NCBI GenBank assembly: GCA_905236615.1
Contig: CAJORC010000094.1
Span: 1 to 7,843 of the forward strand
Source of the DNA: an uncultured Lachnospiraceae bacterium
GTDB lineage: Bacteria > Bacillota > Clostridia > Lachnospirales > Lachnospiraceae
Reading direction: 5' to 3'
DNA: 7,843 bases
The notes beneath the pieces are model-generated. The model searched no databases. It was not told the DNA's origin and saw only the letters and a program-made list of their open reading frames with translations. Positions 1-6,677 of this stretch are shown piece after piece. Each line of letters opens with the position of its first letter. Position 1 is the stretch's first letter. A program made the translations under genes and the position numbers.

Positions 1-1659
1 GAGGCTGCTACCAATGAAGAAAGAAGTATCCTCTGGGCAGCTGACTACGCATCAGTTTCAGTCGATCACGTAGAGGCAAATTCAACCTCAAAAGCAAACT
101 GGGCTAAGATGTCATATGTAAATTCCCTCAGTGCCTACAATGTCGAAATAGCGATGGAGTGGGGAATGAATGCGCTTCTATATGCGACTGACGGCGGTTC
201 TGTAACAGCAGGAAGTCTTGACGGAGAGACAAGTATATTTACTGCCAATGGAGACGGTGCAAACGGCGTTATTGCCGGAGGCTCCGGCAGCAAGGCGGGA
301 ACTGCAGATGCTCCTTCGGAAACTTCCAATGTAAAGGTTTATAATGCGGAATTCAATCTTGAAGGCTGGAACAATCATGTTGCTGACTGTGTATATGGCG
401 GATATGCTTATCTTGAAAAGATAAAGTCTACAACAGGAAAGAAAGGCAGCTATTCTGTCGGACAGGCTTCAGCGGTTGCAAATGATTTTGGAAACGGTGT
501 TGTTGATGTTGTGGATTTTGATACAACGGTATATGGAAACCGCTCAGCCGGTGCTTATGTAATCGGAGGAGGTGTGATAACCGCAAAGAATTCAAGCTTT
601 ACATCACTTATTGACTCTGCGCTTGTAATTGCATCAGGTGGTACTTATAAAGTTTCCGATACTAAGCTTACCGGTATGATGGGTATCCGGAACAGAGGCG
701 GAATAAACACAGATTCCACCTCGACTTTCGACAATGTCGAGGTAACGGTAAAGAGAGACTTTTCGGATTATGTTACGGGCGACACAGCAAAGAAAGCTGT
801 CGAGGCATGGAAGAAAGCCAGCGGTGATGTGAAGCTCATGCACTATATGATGAGTGATGCTGACATGACGATCGGACAGCTTTGCGATAATTATGATATA
901 TCAGATGCCGACACAAAAACACTGCTTTCAACTTTAAGCGAACTTGCAGGAGAAACATATACCGAAGACACGCCCCTAAGAAACAGTGTTCTGGATAATA
1001 CCTATTACAATTATTCTGCAGCACAATATACCGGCGATACGGACTTTTCAGACATTCCGTATCTTACTGTGGGAAGTTCATACGGCGGACTTGTAAGCTC
1101 TGTACTTGAATTTGAATCTGCCGGTGAGAACCTTGTATTTACAAATTCCAGCTTCAATAATACAAATGGCGAAGACTACAATTATCTCATTGCCTCTGAA
1201 GCGGGCTCTGCACCGGTAATCACATTTACAGACTCAGATGCGAACGGAATCATCTGGAATGAAGGTGATGTAAACCGTGTTGTTGAAGGAATGGGAGAAA
1301 ACAGATCTTCTTCACTCACAGTAACATTTGACAGTTCCGATTTCGAAGGTTCTTTTTCCGACGGAAGCAACGGACTCTGGGAAGTTGATAATCTTGAATA
1401 TACCGATGCAAACGGCGACAGATCAAGTCTTAACGGAAATTATTACGGAGCAGAAGGTAACTACGGAATAACTGCAACATTCTCAGGCGACAGCAAATGG
1501 ACAGTTACACATGATTCTTATCTTGGAAGTCTTACAATATCTGACAGTGCATCAATAACCGCACCCGAAGGACACAAACTCGTAATGACAGTTGACGGTA
1601 AGGAAACAGAGATCAAAAACGGAACTTACAGCGGCAAGATAGTGATAAAAGTAGTCTGA
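1..1659 (+). CDS. Beta-helix (pectate-lyase-fold-like) secreted or surface protein, 5' end missing
   Basis: Frame 1 is open from the first base of the window to the TGA at 1657-1659, so the true start lies upstream; the first in-window ATG at 109 is internal. The 552 visible residues are rich in Gly, Ser, Thr, Asn and Asp. They run as short beta-strand-and-turn units (for example GGSVTAG, NSSFTS, SGGTYKVSDTKLTG, FTNSSFNN), the texture of right-handed parallel beta-helix adhesins and polysaccharide-active proteins. A conserved-looking core YGNRSAGAYVIGGG lies near in-window residues 178-191 and NRGGI near 231-235. Residues about 253-330 are different: charged and helix-prone, as if inserted between coils. 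The C-terminus is a small beta domain ending KIVIKVV, with no LPXTG motif, transmembrane helix or SLH repeat, so surface anchoring must be N-terminal or absent. No catalytic motif is recognisable. Fold family is fairly sure; binding partner or substrate is unknown. Confidence 0.75.
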   Translation, partial: EAATNEERSILWAADYASVSVDHVEANSTSKANWAKMSYVNSLSAYNVEIAMEWGMNALLYATDGGSVTAGSLDGETSIFTANGDGANGVIAGGSGSKAGTADAPSETSNVKVYNAEFNLEGWNNHVADCVYGGYAYLEKIKSTTGKKGSYSVGQASAVANDFGNGVVDVVDFDTTVYGNRSAGAYVIGGGVITAKNSSFTSLIDSALVIASGGTYKVSDTKLTGMMGIRNRGGINTDSTSTFDNVEVTVKRDFSDYVTGDTAKKAVEAWKKASGDVKLMHYMMSDADMTIGQLCDNYDISDADTKTLLSTLSELAGETYTEDTPLRNSVLDNTYYNYSAAQYTGDTDFSDIPYLTVGSSYGGLVSSVLEFESAGENLVFTNSSFNNTNGEDYNYLIASEAGSAPVITFTDSDANGIIWNEGDVNRVVEGMGENRSSSLTVTFDSSDFEGSFSDGSNGLWEVDNLEYTDANGDRSSLNGNYYGAEGNYGITATFSGDSKWTVTHDSYLGSLTISDSASITAPEGHKLVMTVDGKETEIKNGTYSGKIVIKVV

Positions 1660-1681
1660 AACTGAAAGTTAAAATAATGAT

Positions 1682-1728
1682 AAAGCCTTGACGCAATGAT
1701 ATTCTTATCACTGCATCAAGGCTTTTTT
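1682..1728 (+). terminator. Rho-independent terminator after the beta-helix gene, possibly bidirectional
   Basis: The perfect 10-bp arms AAAGCCTTGA (1682-1691) and TCAAGGCTTT (1716-1725) continue inward as a further nine-position stem with two mismatches, closing on a loop at about 1701-1706. A run of six T at 1723-1728 follows on the + strand. It begins 22 bases after the beta-helix stop and ends about 15 bases from the stop of the convergent tautomerase gene. The minus-strand tail is only moderately T-rich, so termination in that direction is plausible but weaker. Confidence 0.88.
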
Positions 1729-1743
1729 CATACATTCCCTAAA

Positions 1744-2088
1744 TCAGAGATTTCTTCCGTTCCATCCCCATTCAACACTCGCAGAATATTTAATATACAT
1801 ATGATCCGGCGCAATACCAAGCACTTCCCCATATATTTTTGTAAGTTCTGCTGTCATTTCCTCATAAGCAGCACTATTGTCACTTCCATAGATATTTACG
1901 CCAATAAAAGCTATGGGTTCGCTGTCATCTCCCCTGAAATACATCTTCTGATCATCTGCAAGATCGATCATAAGCCAGCTCTCACTCTTACCGGGAATGA
2001 TCGCTATCGCTTTACCCAGCCTTTCCTTCAGCTCTGTTCTCTGCTCAGCAGTTGTCTTAACACTGACTCTTGAATCAATAAATGGCAT
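1744..2088 (-). CDS. MIF-like / phenylpyruvate tautomerase superfamily protein
   Basis: The 114-residue product matches the length of macrophage migration inhibitory factor (about 115). It starts Met-Pro-Phe-Ile, giving the Pro that becomes the N-terminal catalytic base of this superfamily after Met removal. Other family landmarks are Gly33-Lys34 (MIF Lys32), Ser-Glu-Pro at 56-58, a Pro-Asp-x-x-Tyr-Ile stretch at 94-99 with Tyr98 matching MIF Tyr95, and Gly-Trp-Asn near 108-110. Two differences are visible: the position of MIF Asn97 is Lys100, and the CxxC thiol motif of animal MIF is absent (IAFI instead), so thiol-oxidoreductase activity is unlikely. Keto-enol tautomerisation of an aromatic or similar 2-oxo acid is the family expectation; the substrate is unknown. 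There is no signal peptide, so it is probably a cytoplasmic trimer. The ribosome binding site AGGAGGG (2102-2096) sits 7 bases before the ATG. It lies 19 bp behind the methyltransferase gene, in the same operon. Confidence 0.88.
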   Translation of the reverse strand: MPFIDSRVSVKTTAEQRTELKERLGKAIAIIPGKSESWLMIDLADDQKMYFRGDDSEPIAFIGVNIYGSDNSAAYEEMTAELTKIYGEVLGIAPDHMYIKYSASVEWGWNGRNL

Positions 2089-2107
2089 CTTTTTTCCCTC
2101 CTGATTT

Positions 2108-2701
2108 CTAATAAGCTAAACTAACTACAAGTATCTTTTCTCTTCTGTCCTCTTCATCAAATATATCCTTACAGCTTAATTCATCCATTATACTGCAGTC
2201 TTCCTGCTTTTCCAGAAATGAGATATATTCATCTGAAGGATAGTAAAAAAACAGAAGTAATGCCCTTGGAAATTCTGTAAGTGAATCTCTCACTTTCTCA
2301 AATACTCTTTCAAGTACTTCCGCCGAAAACGGATTGAAAAAATAAAGTCTGTCTGCCTCCGGAGGTAATTCATAATCTTCAGCCGGTTGATTTACAAATT
2401 CACATCTTCTCCCGGACACGGCGCTTTCCTTATTGGAAAGAGCAGTTTCAAAAATCCTCTGATCATATTCAATACCAACTGACCTGCATCGTGTATGATA
2501 TGAAAGATAAAAATCCACTCTTCCCTTTCCGCATCCATAATCAATGAGCAGGTTTTTCTTGGCTATATATCCGGAGTTTGCCAGACGTTCCAGAACTTTG
2601 TACGGCGTAGGTTCGTACGGATAATTAAACTGATCAGCCTTACTGTCATCACGCCCCGTAGTCCTGATCCTTAAAAACCTGTCATAATCTATCTCTTCCA
2701 T
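2108..2701 (-). CDS. Class I SAM-dependent methyltransferase, substrate unknown
   Basis: This 197-residue protein has a Rossmann-type SAM site. Motif I is LIDYGCGKGR (residues 52-61), with the glycines at 56, 58 and 60. The acidic motif II residue is Glu78 in GIEYD after the second strand, expected to bind the ribose hydroxyls. Motif IV is FFNPF (121-125), resembling the NPPF/NPPY loop of N-methyltransferases but lacking one Pro. The N-terminal 45 residues (YDRFLRIRTTG to PTPYKVLERL) form a pre-domain seen in other small clostridial methyltransferases; I do not recognise a substrate-specific family. It is too small for, and lacks the target-recognition region of, a restriction-modification enzyme. 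The start at 2701 is supported by GGAG (2710-2707) 5 bases upstream. It is first in a two-gene operon with the tautomerase. The methyltransferase fold is certain; the acceptor could be a small molecule, RNA or protein. Confidence 0.85.
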   Translation of the reverse strand: MEEIDYDRFLRIRTTGRDDSKADQFNYPYEPTPYKVLERLANSGYIAKKNLLIDYGCGKGRVDFYLSYHTRCRSVGIEYDQRIFETALSNKESAVSGRRCEFVNQPAEDYELPPEADRLYFFNPFSAEVLERVFEKVRDSLTEFPRALLLFFYYPSDEYISFLEKQEDCSIMDELSCKDIFDEEDRREKILVVSLAY

Positions 2702-2754
2702 TCCGTCTCCACAAAAACTTCATTATGAATAACCTGTTCCAAAAATTTACGTAT

Positions 2755-2783
2755 AGTATAACACAACCATATAAATTTTGGAA
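2755..2783 (-). promoter_or_regulatory. Candidate promoter of the methyltransferase-tautomerase operon
   Basis: On the minus strand TATACT (2760-2755) matches the sigma-A -10 consensus at 5 of 6 bases. With a 17-bp spacer the -35 position is TTCCAA (2783-2778), a poor match of 3 of 6, so activator help or a different -35 is possible. The predicted start near 2748 would leave a leader of about 47 bases before the ATG at 2701. The -35 overlaps a 13-bp palindrome. Confidence 0.4.
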
Positions 2784-2790
2784 TTTCCAA
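2778..2790. promoter_or_regulatory. 13-bp perfect palindrome TTGGAA-T-TTCCAA, candidate operator
   Basis: The arms 2778-2783 and 2785-2790 are perfect reverse complements around a single T at 2784. It covers the -35 position of the minus-strand promoter candidate and lies about 80 bp upstream of the peptidase promoter. This is a plausible place for a repressor or activator dimer. No known regulator site is recognised, and short AT-rich palindromes can occur by chance. Confidence 0.3.
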
Positions 2791-2867
2791 TCAGAAACAC
2801 GCATTTACTGCTTTTTACCAAAAGATGAACCAAAACACTGTACTATTTAACAAACAGTTTTCTATTT

Positions 2868-2888
2868 TATTGACATCCCCCGTCAATA
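2868..2888. promoter_or_regulatory. Inverted repeat TATTGAC-N7-GTCAATA over the peptidase promoter
   Basis: The perfect 7-bp arms 2868-2874 and 2882-2888 are separated by seven bases that include a C-run. The left arm contains most of the -35 hexamer TTGACA (2870-2875) and the right arm ends just before the -10. A protein bound here would block or remodel the promoter. The cognate regulator is not encoded in the window. Confidence 0.4.
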
Positions 2889-2897
2889 CGATACACT
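2870..2897 (+). promoter_or_regulatory. Promoter of the M13 peptidase gene
   Basis: A perfect TTGACA -35 at 2870-2875 is followed after 16 bp by TACACT (2892-2897), which matches the -10 consensus at 4 of 6 bases. Transcription would begin near 2904, leaving a leader of about 36-42 bases. It faces away from the methyltransferase operon. Confidence 0.65.
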
Positions 2898-2929
2898 GAC
2901 TATATCAGCTGTTGTAAACGTCTTTCAAA

Positions 2930-2948
2930 GGGAGATCATTTGCTTATG
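2930..2948 (+). promoter_or_regulatory. Ribosome binding site with two competing starts (TTG 2940 or ATG 2946)
   Basis: GGGAG at 2930-2934 is 5 bases from TTG at 2940 and 11 bases from the in-frame ATG at 2946. Spacing favours TTG and codon preference favours ATG. The choice changes only two residues ahead of the Arg-Lys-Lys of the signal peptide, so export is unaffected. Confidence 0.6.
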
Positions 2949-5117
2949 AGGAAAAAATCATTATTATGCATACTTACAGTCTGCACCCTTTCAGTAACAA
3001 CAATCGGCGGCTGCAGTACCGGAACACCTGATCCTGTATCAGAAGAAACTACTGCTGAATCATCGTCTAAAGCCACAGAAGACTGCAAAACAGAAACAGA
3101 CACCGACACCGAAGCCGGTTCGGAAGCAGACGCTTCCGAAGAAAACAGTCAGGCTGTCACAACAGGCGGAAGTCCCTGGATAGATTCTGATCTTAAGGAA
3201 AATATTTCAAAAGATATGAAAACTGATCCTAAAGATGATTTTCATCTCTATATCAACAAAGACTGGCTTCTTTCTAATAATATCCCGGACGGATATCCCA
3301 CATGGTCCCACTACTCTGAATGTGCGAAAACAGTTAAAGAAAAAGGGATTGCTCTCTTAACCGATGAATCTGTCAAGGGACATGATGCAGACAATATCCG
3401 AGCATACAGTAAGGCAATTCTGGACTGGGATGCAAGGGATAAAGCCGGACTCTCGGAGATCACTGACTGTTTCAATTCTATAGTTGAAGCAAAAACAATA
3501 GATGATATAAACAAATTACTGATGGATCCTGATAAAACGAACGAACTCCATGCCTTTATAGCTTATACGGTTGGCAAAGGTTTAAACGATCCCAGGCATT
3601 ATCTTGTAGTAATCGACAGTCCTGAACTTTTGCTTAATGATTCTGCTGAGTACAAAAAACGCACAGAATTTGGTGACATACTCTATGGTTACAATAAAGA
3701 CGTTTTTATTTATATTGCTGAAAAAGCAGGGCTCAGTAAAGATGATGCAGACAAGATCTTTGAAAACGCAATAAAATTTGAAGGAGTGCTTGCAGATACC
3801 ATCTATACGACAGAAGAACAAAACAATGATGATTATCTGCAAAAGATCAATAATGAAATGAGTTTTGACGAACTTACTGCCATGACTGAAAATTATCCCC
3901 TCTCTGAACTTCTAAAAGCTGACAAACTTTATTACGACGGAAAATATCTTGTATCAGCTCCTGAATATATAAAGAAGCTGGATTCAGTTTATACAAATGA
4001 TAATCTCGATGGGATAAAAGCCATTATTGCAGTACATTATATACTAAGTTACCGCTACTCTCTCGACAAAGAAACCTATGAATTCTGCGTCGATAAACGA
4101 AATGAATACACCGGTACAAGTGGAAAACTTCCGGACAAGGAAATGGCTTACGAAATGGTAACTAGTCAGATTCCGGCATCGATTCAGAAAGTTTATGTAG
4201 AAAAATATGGTTCTGAAGAGGATCGGAAAAAGATGATAAAACTCTGTCAGACTGTAAAAGATACTTACAGGGAGATTCTGGAAGAAAATGAATGGATCTC
4301 CGACGAAAGCAGGAAAGCAGCTATAGAAAAGCTTGAAAAGATTAAGATACATGCAGCATATCCCGATAAATTCAGAAACACTGATAGTCTGGATCTTACA
4401 GGCTGCTCTCTGGTCGAAGCAAACCGCCGGATAAATAATTTCGAAGCGGATTACAACAGAAGTCTCATCGATAAAGAGCCCGACAATGACATGTGGGCTG
4501 AAAACCTGGACATACTAAGCTGCAATGCTTTTTATAACTTACAGGATAATACAATAAATATGATCATCGGCATGATGGATGAACCATTCTACTCCGATAA
4601 AATGAGCACAGAAGAACTCTATGCCTCAATAGGTGCTTTCTGGGCCGGACATGAGATCTCACATGCTTTTGACAATAACGGAGCTCAATTTGATGCAGAT
4701 GGAAACCTGAAAGACTGGTGGACAGAAGAAGATAAGACTGAATTCAGGAAGCGCACAAAGAAAGTTGATGACTATCTTGATACGATAATTGCCTTTAATG
4801 GAAAGCATATGACTGGGACAAATATCGACACAGAGATGATCTCTGATATAACAGGATTACAGTGTGCACTTAAAATGGCATCCAAGGTCGAAAACTTCGA
4901 CTACGCAAAATTCTTTAAAAAATATGCCGAACTGAATGTCGCCATTAACCTGTACAGTTCTGAATTATCCCTGCTCTCTCAGGATAACCATCCGCTTAAC
5001 TATTCCAGGACGAACGTTCCTGTGCAGCAGTTTGAAGAATTCTATGAAACCTTCGATGTAAAAGAAGGCGACAATATGTACCTTGCTCCCGAAGACAGAC
5101 TTTTAGTATGGAGATAA
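2940..5117 (+). CDS. M13 family (neprilysin/PepO-like) zinc metallopeptidase, lipoprotein
   Basis: The product (725 residues from TTG) is a cell-surface endopeptidase expected to cut oligopeptides. The N-terminus is a lipoprotein signal: Arg-Lys-Lys, a hydrophobic stretch, then lipobox IGGC with Cys25 for lipidation. Residues 26-85 are a disordered Ser/Thr/Glu/Asp spacer. The catalytic domain starts near DDFHLYINKDWL. Landmarks agree with neprilysin: NAFY at 529-532 (neprilysin 542-545), zinc motif HEISH at 571-575 (H583-H587), third ligand Glu632 with Asp636 (E646, D650), His684 in DNHP (H711) and Arg690 (R717). Relative spacings match closely and length is normal for the family. The segment after NAFY, usually close to FPAGILQPPFF, is altered here to IGMMDEPFY, so the substrate pocket may differ. 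The C-terminus ends APEDRLLVWR, as in PepO-like proteins. It is monocistronic, with its own promoter and terminator. Confidence 0.95.
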   Translation: MLMRKKSLLCILTVCTLSVTTIGGCSTGTPDPVSEETTAESSSKATEDCKTETDTDTEAGSEADASEENSQAVTTGGSPWIDSDLKENISKDMKTDPKDDFHLYINKDWLLSNNIPDGYPTWSHYSECAKTVKEKGIALLTDESVKGHDADNIRAYSKAILDWDARDKAGLSEITDCFNSIVEAKTIDDINKLLMDPDKTNELHAFIAYTVGKGLNDPRHYLVVIDSPELLLNDSAEYKKRTEFGDILYGYNKDVFIYIAEKAGLSKDDADKIFENAIKFEGVLADTIYTTEEQNNDDYLQKINNEMSFDELTAMTENYPLSELLKADKLYYDGKYLVSAPEYIKKLDSVYTNDNLDGIKAIIAVHYILSYRYSLDKETYEFCVDKRNEYTGTSGKLPDKEMAYEMVTSQIPASIQKVYVEKYGSEEDRKKMIKLCQTVKDTYREILEENEWISDESRKAAIEKLEKIKIHAAYPDKFRNTDSLDLTGCSLVEANRRINNFEADYNRSLIDKEPDNDMWAENLDILSCNAFYNLQDNTINMIIGMMDEPFYSDKMSTEELYASIGAFWAGHEISHAFDNNGAQFDADGNLKDWWTEEDKTEFRKRTKKVDDYLDTIIAFNGKHMTGTNIDTEMISDITGLQCALKMASKVENFDYAKFFKKYAELNVAINLYSSELSLLSQDNHPLNYSRTNVPVQQFEEFYETFDVKEGDNMYLAPEDRLLVWR

Positions 5118-5121
5118 CGTA

Positions 5122-5170
5122 AAAAAAGAGTCTTTACCCCGGCAAAATACCGGGGCAGAGACTCTTTTTT
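5122..5170. terminator. Bidirectional terminator between convergent genes
   Basis: The arms AAAAAAGAGTCT (5122-5133) and AGACTCTTTTTT (5159-5170) are perfect complements. An inner GC stem CCCCGG (5137-5142) / CCGGGG (5150-5155) closes on the loop CAAAATA, with a three-base imperfect bulge between the two stems. The A-run and T-run make it work on both strands. It occupies nearly all of the gap between the peptidase stop (5115-5117) and the GTPase stop (5169-5171), and its last two bases lie inside the GTPase stop codon. Confidence 0.93.
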
Positions 5171-6509
5171 AATCTTTATTTGCTTTTCTTCTGTTTTCTT
5201 CAAATTTACCCTTAACCGTTTCAAAATCTTTTCCTTCAATGTAATACATAATGGCGGCAGTTCCTATGGTGTTGGTTCCAATATATGCCACGCCTGCGCT
5301 AACCGAAGAACCGATCCCGGGGCTTATAAGATTTATCAGTTTTGTTCCCTGCTGCGCTAACATTCTGAATGTAAATCCCGCTCCGACTACTCCTGCCAGA
5401 CTCAGGATAAACTCCTTTGCTGCTTCAAGTGATATATCCCTTCCGCTCAATGATGCTATCAATCCAACCAGAACAACCTGTATCAGAAGCAGAACGTACA
5501 TATCAGCTACCGGTATGGGAGAAAGCGCAACAGATGCTGAAATTGCAGAAAAAATTGCATTCAGCTGCTTCGCAACCCTTTTAACGACATCATTTAATCT
5601 TACGGCCATCCTCAACCCTACCTGCGCTTCGAAGTCTTGGATGGCCGCTTCCAATATATCAAGAAGTTCCTCCATCTGATATCGCCCGTCAAATGCCATT
5701 TGCAGATTCTCTATATCCTGTCTGGGCAGATTTTCGATCTCTTCGACATTTACTTCTATCCCGTCCGGTGTCATCCAGTCAATAAGCGAGGACACTGCAA
5801 TTATATTGTCAATCTTCAGTCCGCTTTTAACTATTATCTCTTTGTAATACTGAACCTGTTCATTTATTTTGTTTATCTTGCTCTGAGGATATTCCGCCGG
5901 ATTCTTGAAACGTGTCGGAGCCATTTCATCCGCCTTGTTCACCACAACAACGATCGGAAGTCTGATACTGTTGGCCTTATAATAATTCTTTGCTAATTTT
6001 TTTAGGAACTCAACATCTTCAAGAATATCGTCACGATGCGTACAATTCAGCATAAATATTGCGACATCCGGTGAAAACTCATTGATCTGCTTTATAAGCA
6101 TATCCTCAGCTGACTGCCTTGCATTGACTGCTTCCGATTCCGCAATACCTCTTGTATCCAGTATTTCCATTAAAACACGGTCGCCGTCTTTACACTGATA
6201 CGATTCTGCAGTTTCAGTGCAGCTTTTTGTATCGCTTACTCTTGCAACGTAACTGTCGCATAATGCATTGATCAGGCTGCTCTTTCCGACACCTGTGCGA
6301 CCGATAAGGAACATGCGCGGAGGACGATGTGAATCTATACCATCCATCAGTTTTTTCAGATCCTTATCCCCTAGAATCGTTTTTTTCAAAAAATCCCGGA
6401 CTTTAACAGGAATAGCATCAGGAAGCATGTCTATCAGATCACTTGCTTTATTATAGAAATTCTTCATATTCTGAAGTCTTTCTTCCAAAACCATACTGTC
6501 TTCGTTCAT
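5169..6509 (-). CDS. Era-like GTPase with C-terminal DUF697-type domain
   Basis: The 446-residue protein has an N-terminal helical region (1-60) and a TRAFAC/Era-like G domain. G1 is GRTGVGKS (70-77), the likely G2 Thr is near 98-100, G3 is DTRG (118-121), G4 is NKAD (191-194) and G5 is in AVSS (238-241). All GTP-contact motifs are intact. Residues about 315-425 are long hydrophobic or amphipathic helices with a SPIPVAD motif (330-336) and a Gly-rich SPGIGSSVSAGVAY (396-409). That is the pattern of the DUF697/YcjF-type C-terminal domain, suggesting membrane association. A charged tail ends the protein. The cellular role of this family is poorly defined. The start at 6509 is preceded by a G-run (GGGGGA) rather than a classic AGGAGG; Met6 has no ribosome site, so the first ATG is preferred. 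It is transcribed separately from the dehydrogenase gene upstream, since a terminator lies between. Confidence 0.88.
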   Translation of the reverse strand: MNEDSMVLEERLQNMKNFYNKASDLIDMLPDAIPVKVRDFLKKTILGDKDLKKLMDGIDSHRPPRMFLIGRTGVGKSSLINALCDSYVARVSDTKSCTETAESYQCKDGDRVLMEILDTRGIAESEAVNARQSAEDMLIKQINEFSPDVAIFMLNCTHRDDILEDVEFLKKLAKNYYKANSIRLPIVVVVNKADEMAPTRFKNPAEYPQSKINKINEQVQYYKEIIVKSGLKIDNIIAVSSLIDWMTPDGIEVNVEEIENLPRQDIENLQMAFDGRYQMEELLDILEAAIQDFEAQVGLRMAVRLNDVVKRVAKQLNAIFSAISASVALSPIPVADMYVLLLIQVVLVGLIASLSGRDISLEAAKEFILSLAGVVGAGFTFRMLAQQGTKLINLISPGIGSSVSAGVAYIGTNTIGTAAIMYYIEGKDFETVKGKFEENRRKANKD

Positions 6510-6541
6510 TGTTTCCCCCGATTAATCTTATCAAAAACGCA

Positions 6542-6594
6542 ATATTATTTTTACCCTTCGTATATACAATAACACAGTCCTTAAAACGTTACAA
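6542..6594 (-). promoter_or_regulatory. Weak promoter candidates for the GTPase gene
   Basis: The gap between the dehydrogenase terminator and the GTPase start is AT-rich and must hold a promoter if that terminator is efficient. Two weak candidates are visible on the minus strand. One is TTGTAA (6594-6589), a 17-bp spacer and TATTGT (6571-6566). The other is TTGTAT (6569-6564), a 16-bp spacer and TAATAT (6547-6542). Neither is convincing alone. Confidence 0.25.
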
Positions 6595-6598
6595 TAAA

Positions 6599-6656
6599 TT
6601 CAAAAACGAAAACGCCCCGCAGGACAGTGATAATATCTTACTGTCTTACGGAGCGT
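6599..6656 (-). terminator. Rho-independent terminator of the lactate dehydrogenase gene
   Basis: Reading the minus strand, ACGCTCCG (6656-6649) pairs with CGGGGCGT (6619-6612) using one wobble pair. The inner stem GACAGT (6645-6640) / ACTGTC (6628-6623) closes the loop. A T-rich tail, TTTTCGTTTTT, follows the stem. It starts 21 bases after the dehydrogenase stop and separates that gene from the GTPase gene. Confidence 0.88.
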
Positions 6657-6677
6657 GGATTGCAATAATTTTACCGG

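Noticed and set aside
1696..2073. 125-codon open frame on the + strand opposite the tautomerase gene
   Set aside because: It is antisense to a clear MIF-family gene, begins inside the terminator hairpin and has no ribosome site. Its Phe/Cys/His/Ser-rich product looks like a reverse-strand shadow.
2108..2701. The methyltransferase as a DNA modification or phage-defence enzyme
   Set aside because: It is only 197 residues, has NPF rather than a full NPPY-type motif, lacks a target-recognition region, and no nuclease or defence gene is nearby.
2702..2939. A riboswitch or small RNA in the 238-bp divergent intergenic region
   Set aside because: The predicted leaders are only about 40-50 bases and hold no extended conserved-looking helices. 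Promoters, dyads and ribosome sites account for what can be seen.
3582..4352. Minus-strand open frames of 86 and 102 codons inside the M13 peptidase gene
   Set aside because: These are Phe/Ile-rich shadows of a well-supported peptidase and are not independent genes.
5251..5996. Two + strand open frames (142 and 119 codons) opposite the GTPase gene
   Set aside because: They overlap each other and lie entirely antisense to a GTPase with all motifs intact. No ribosome site or family motif is present.
5169..6509. The GTPase as part of a defence or dynamin-like pair
   Set aside because: There is no second GTPase or defence neighbour, and the gene stands alone between terminators. The C-terminal pattern fits DUF697 better than a dynamin stalk.
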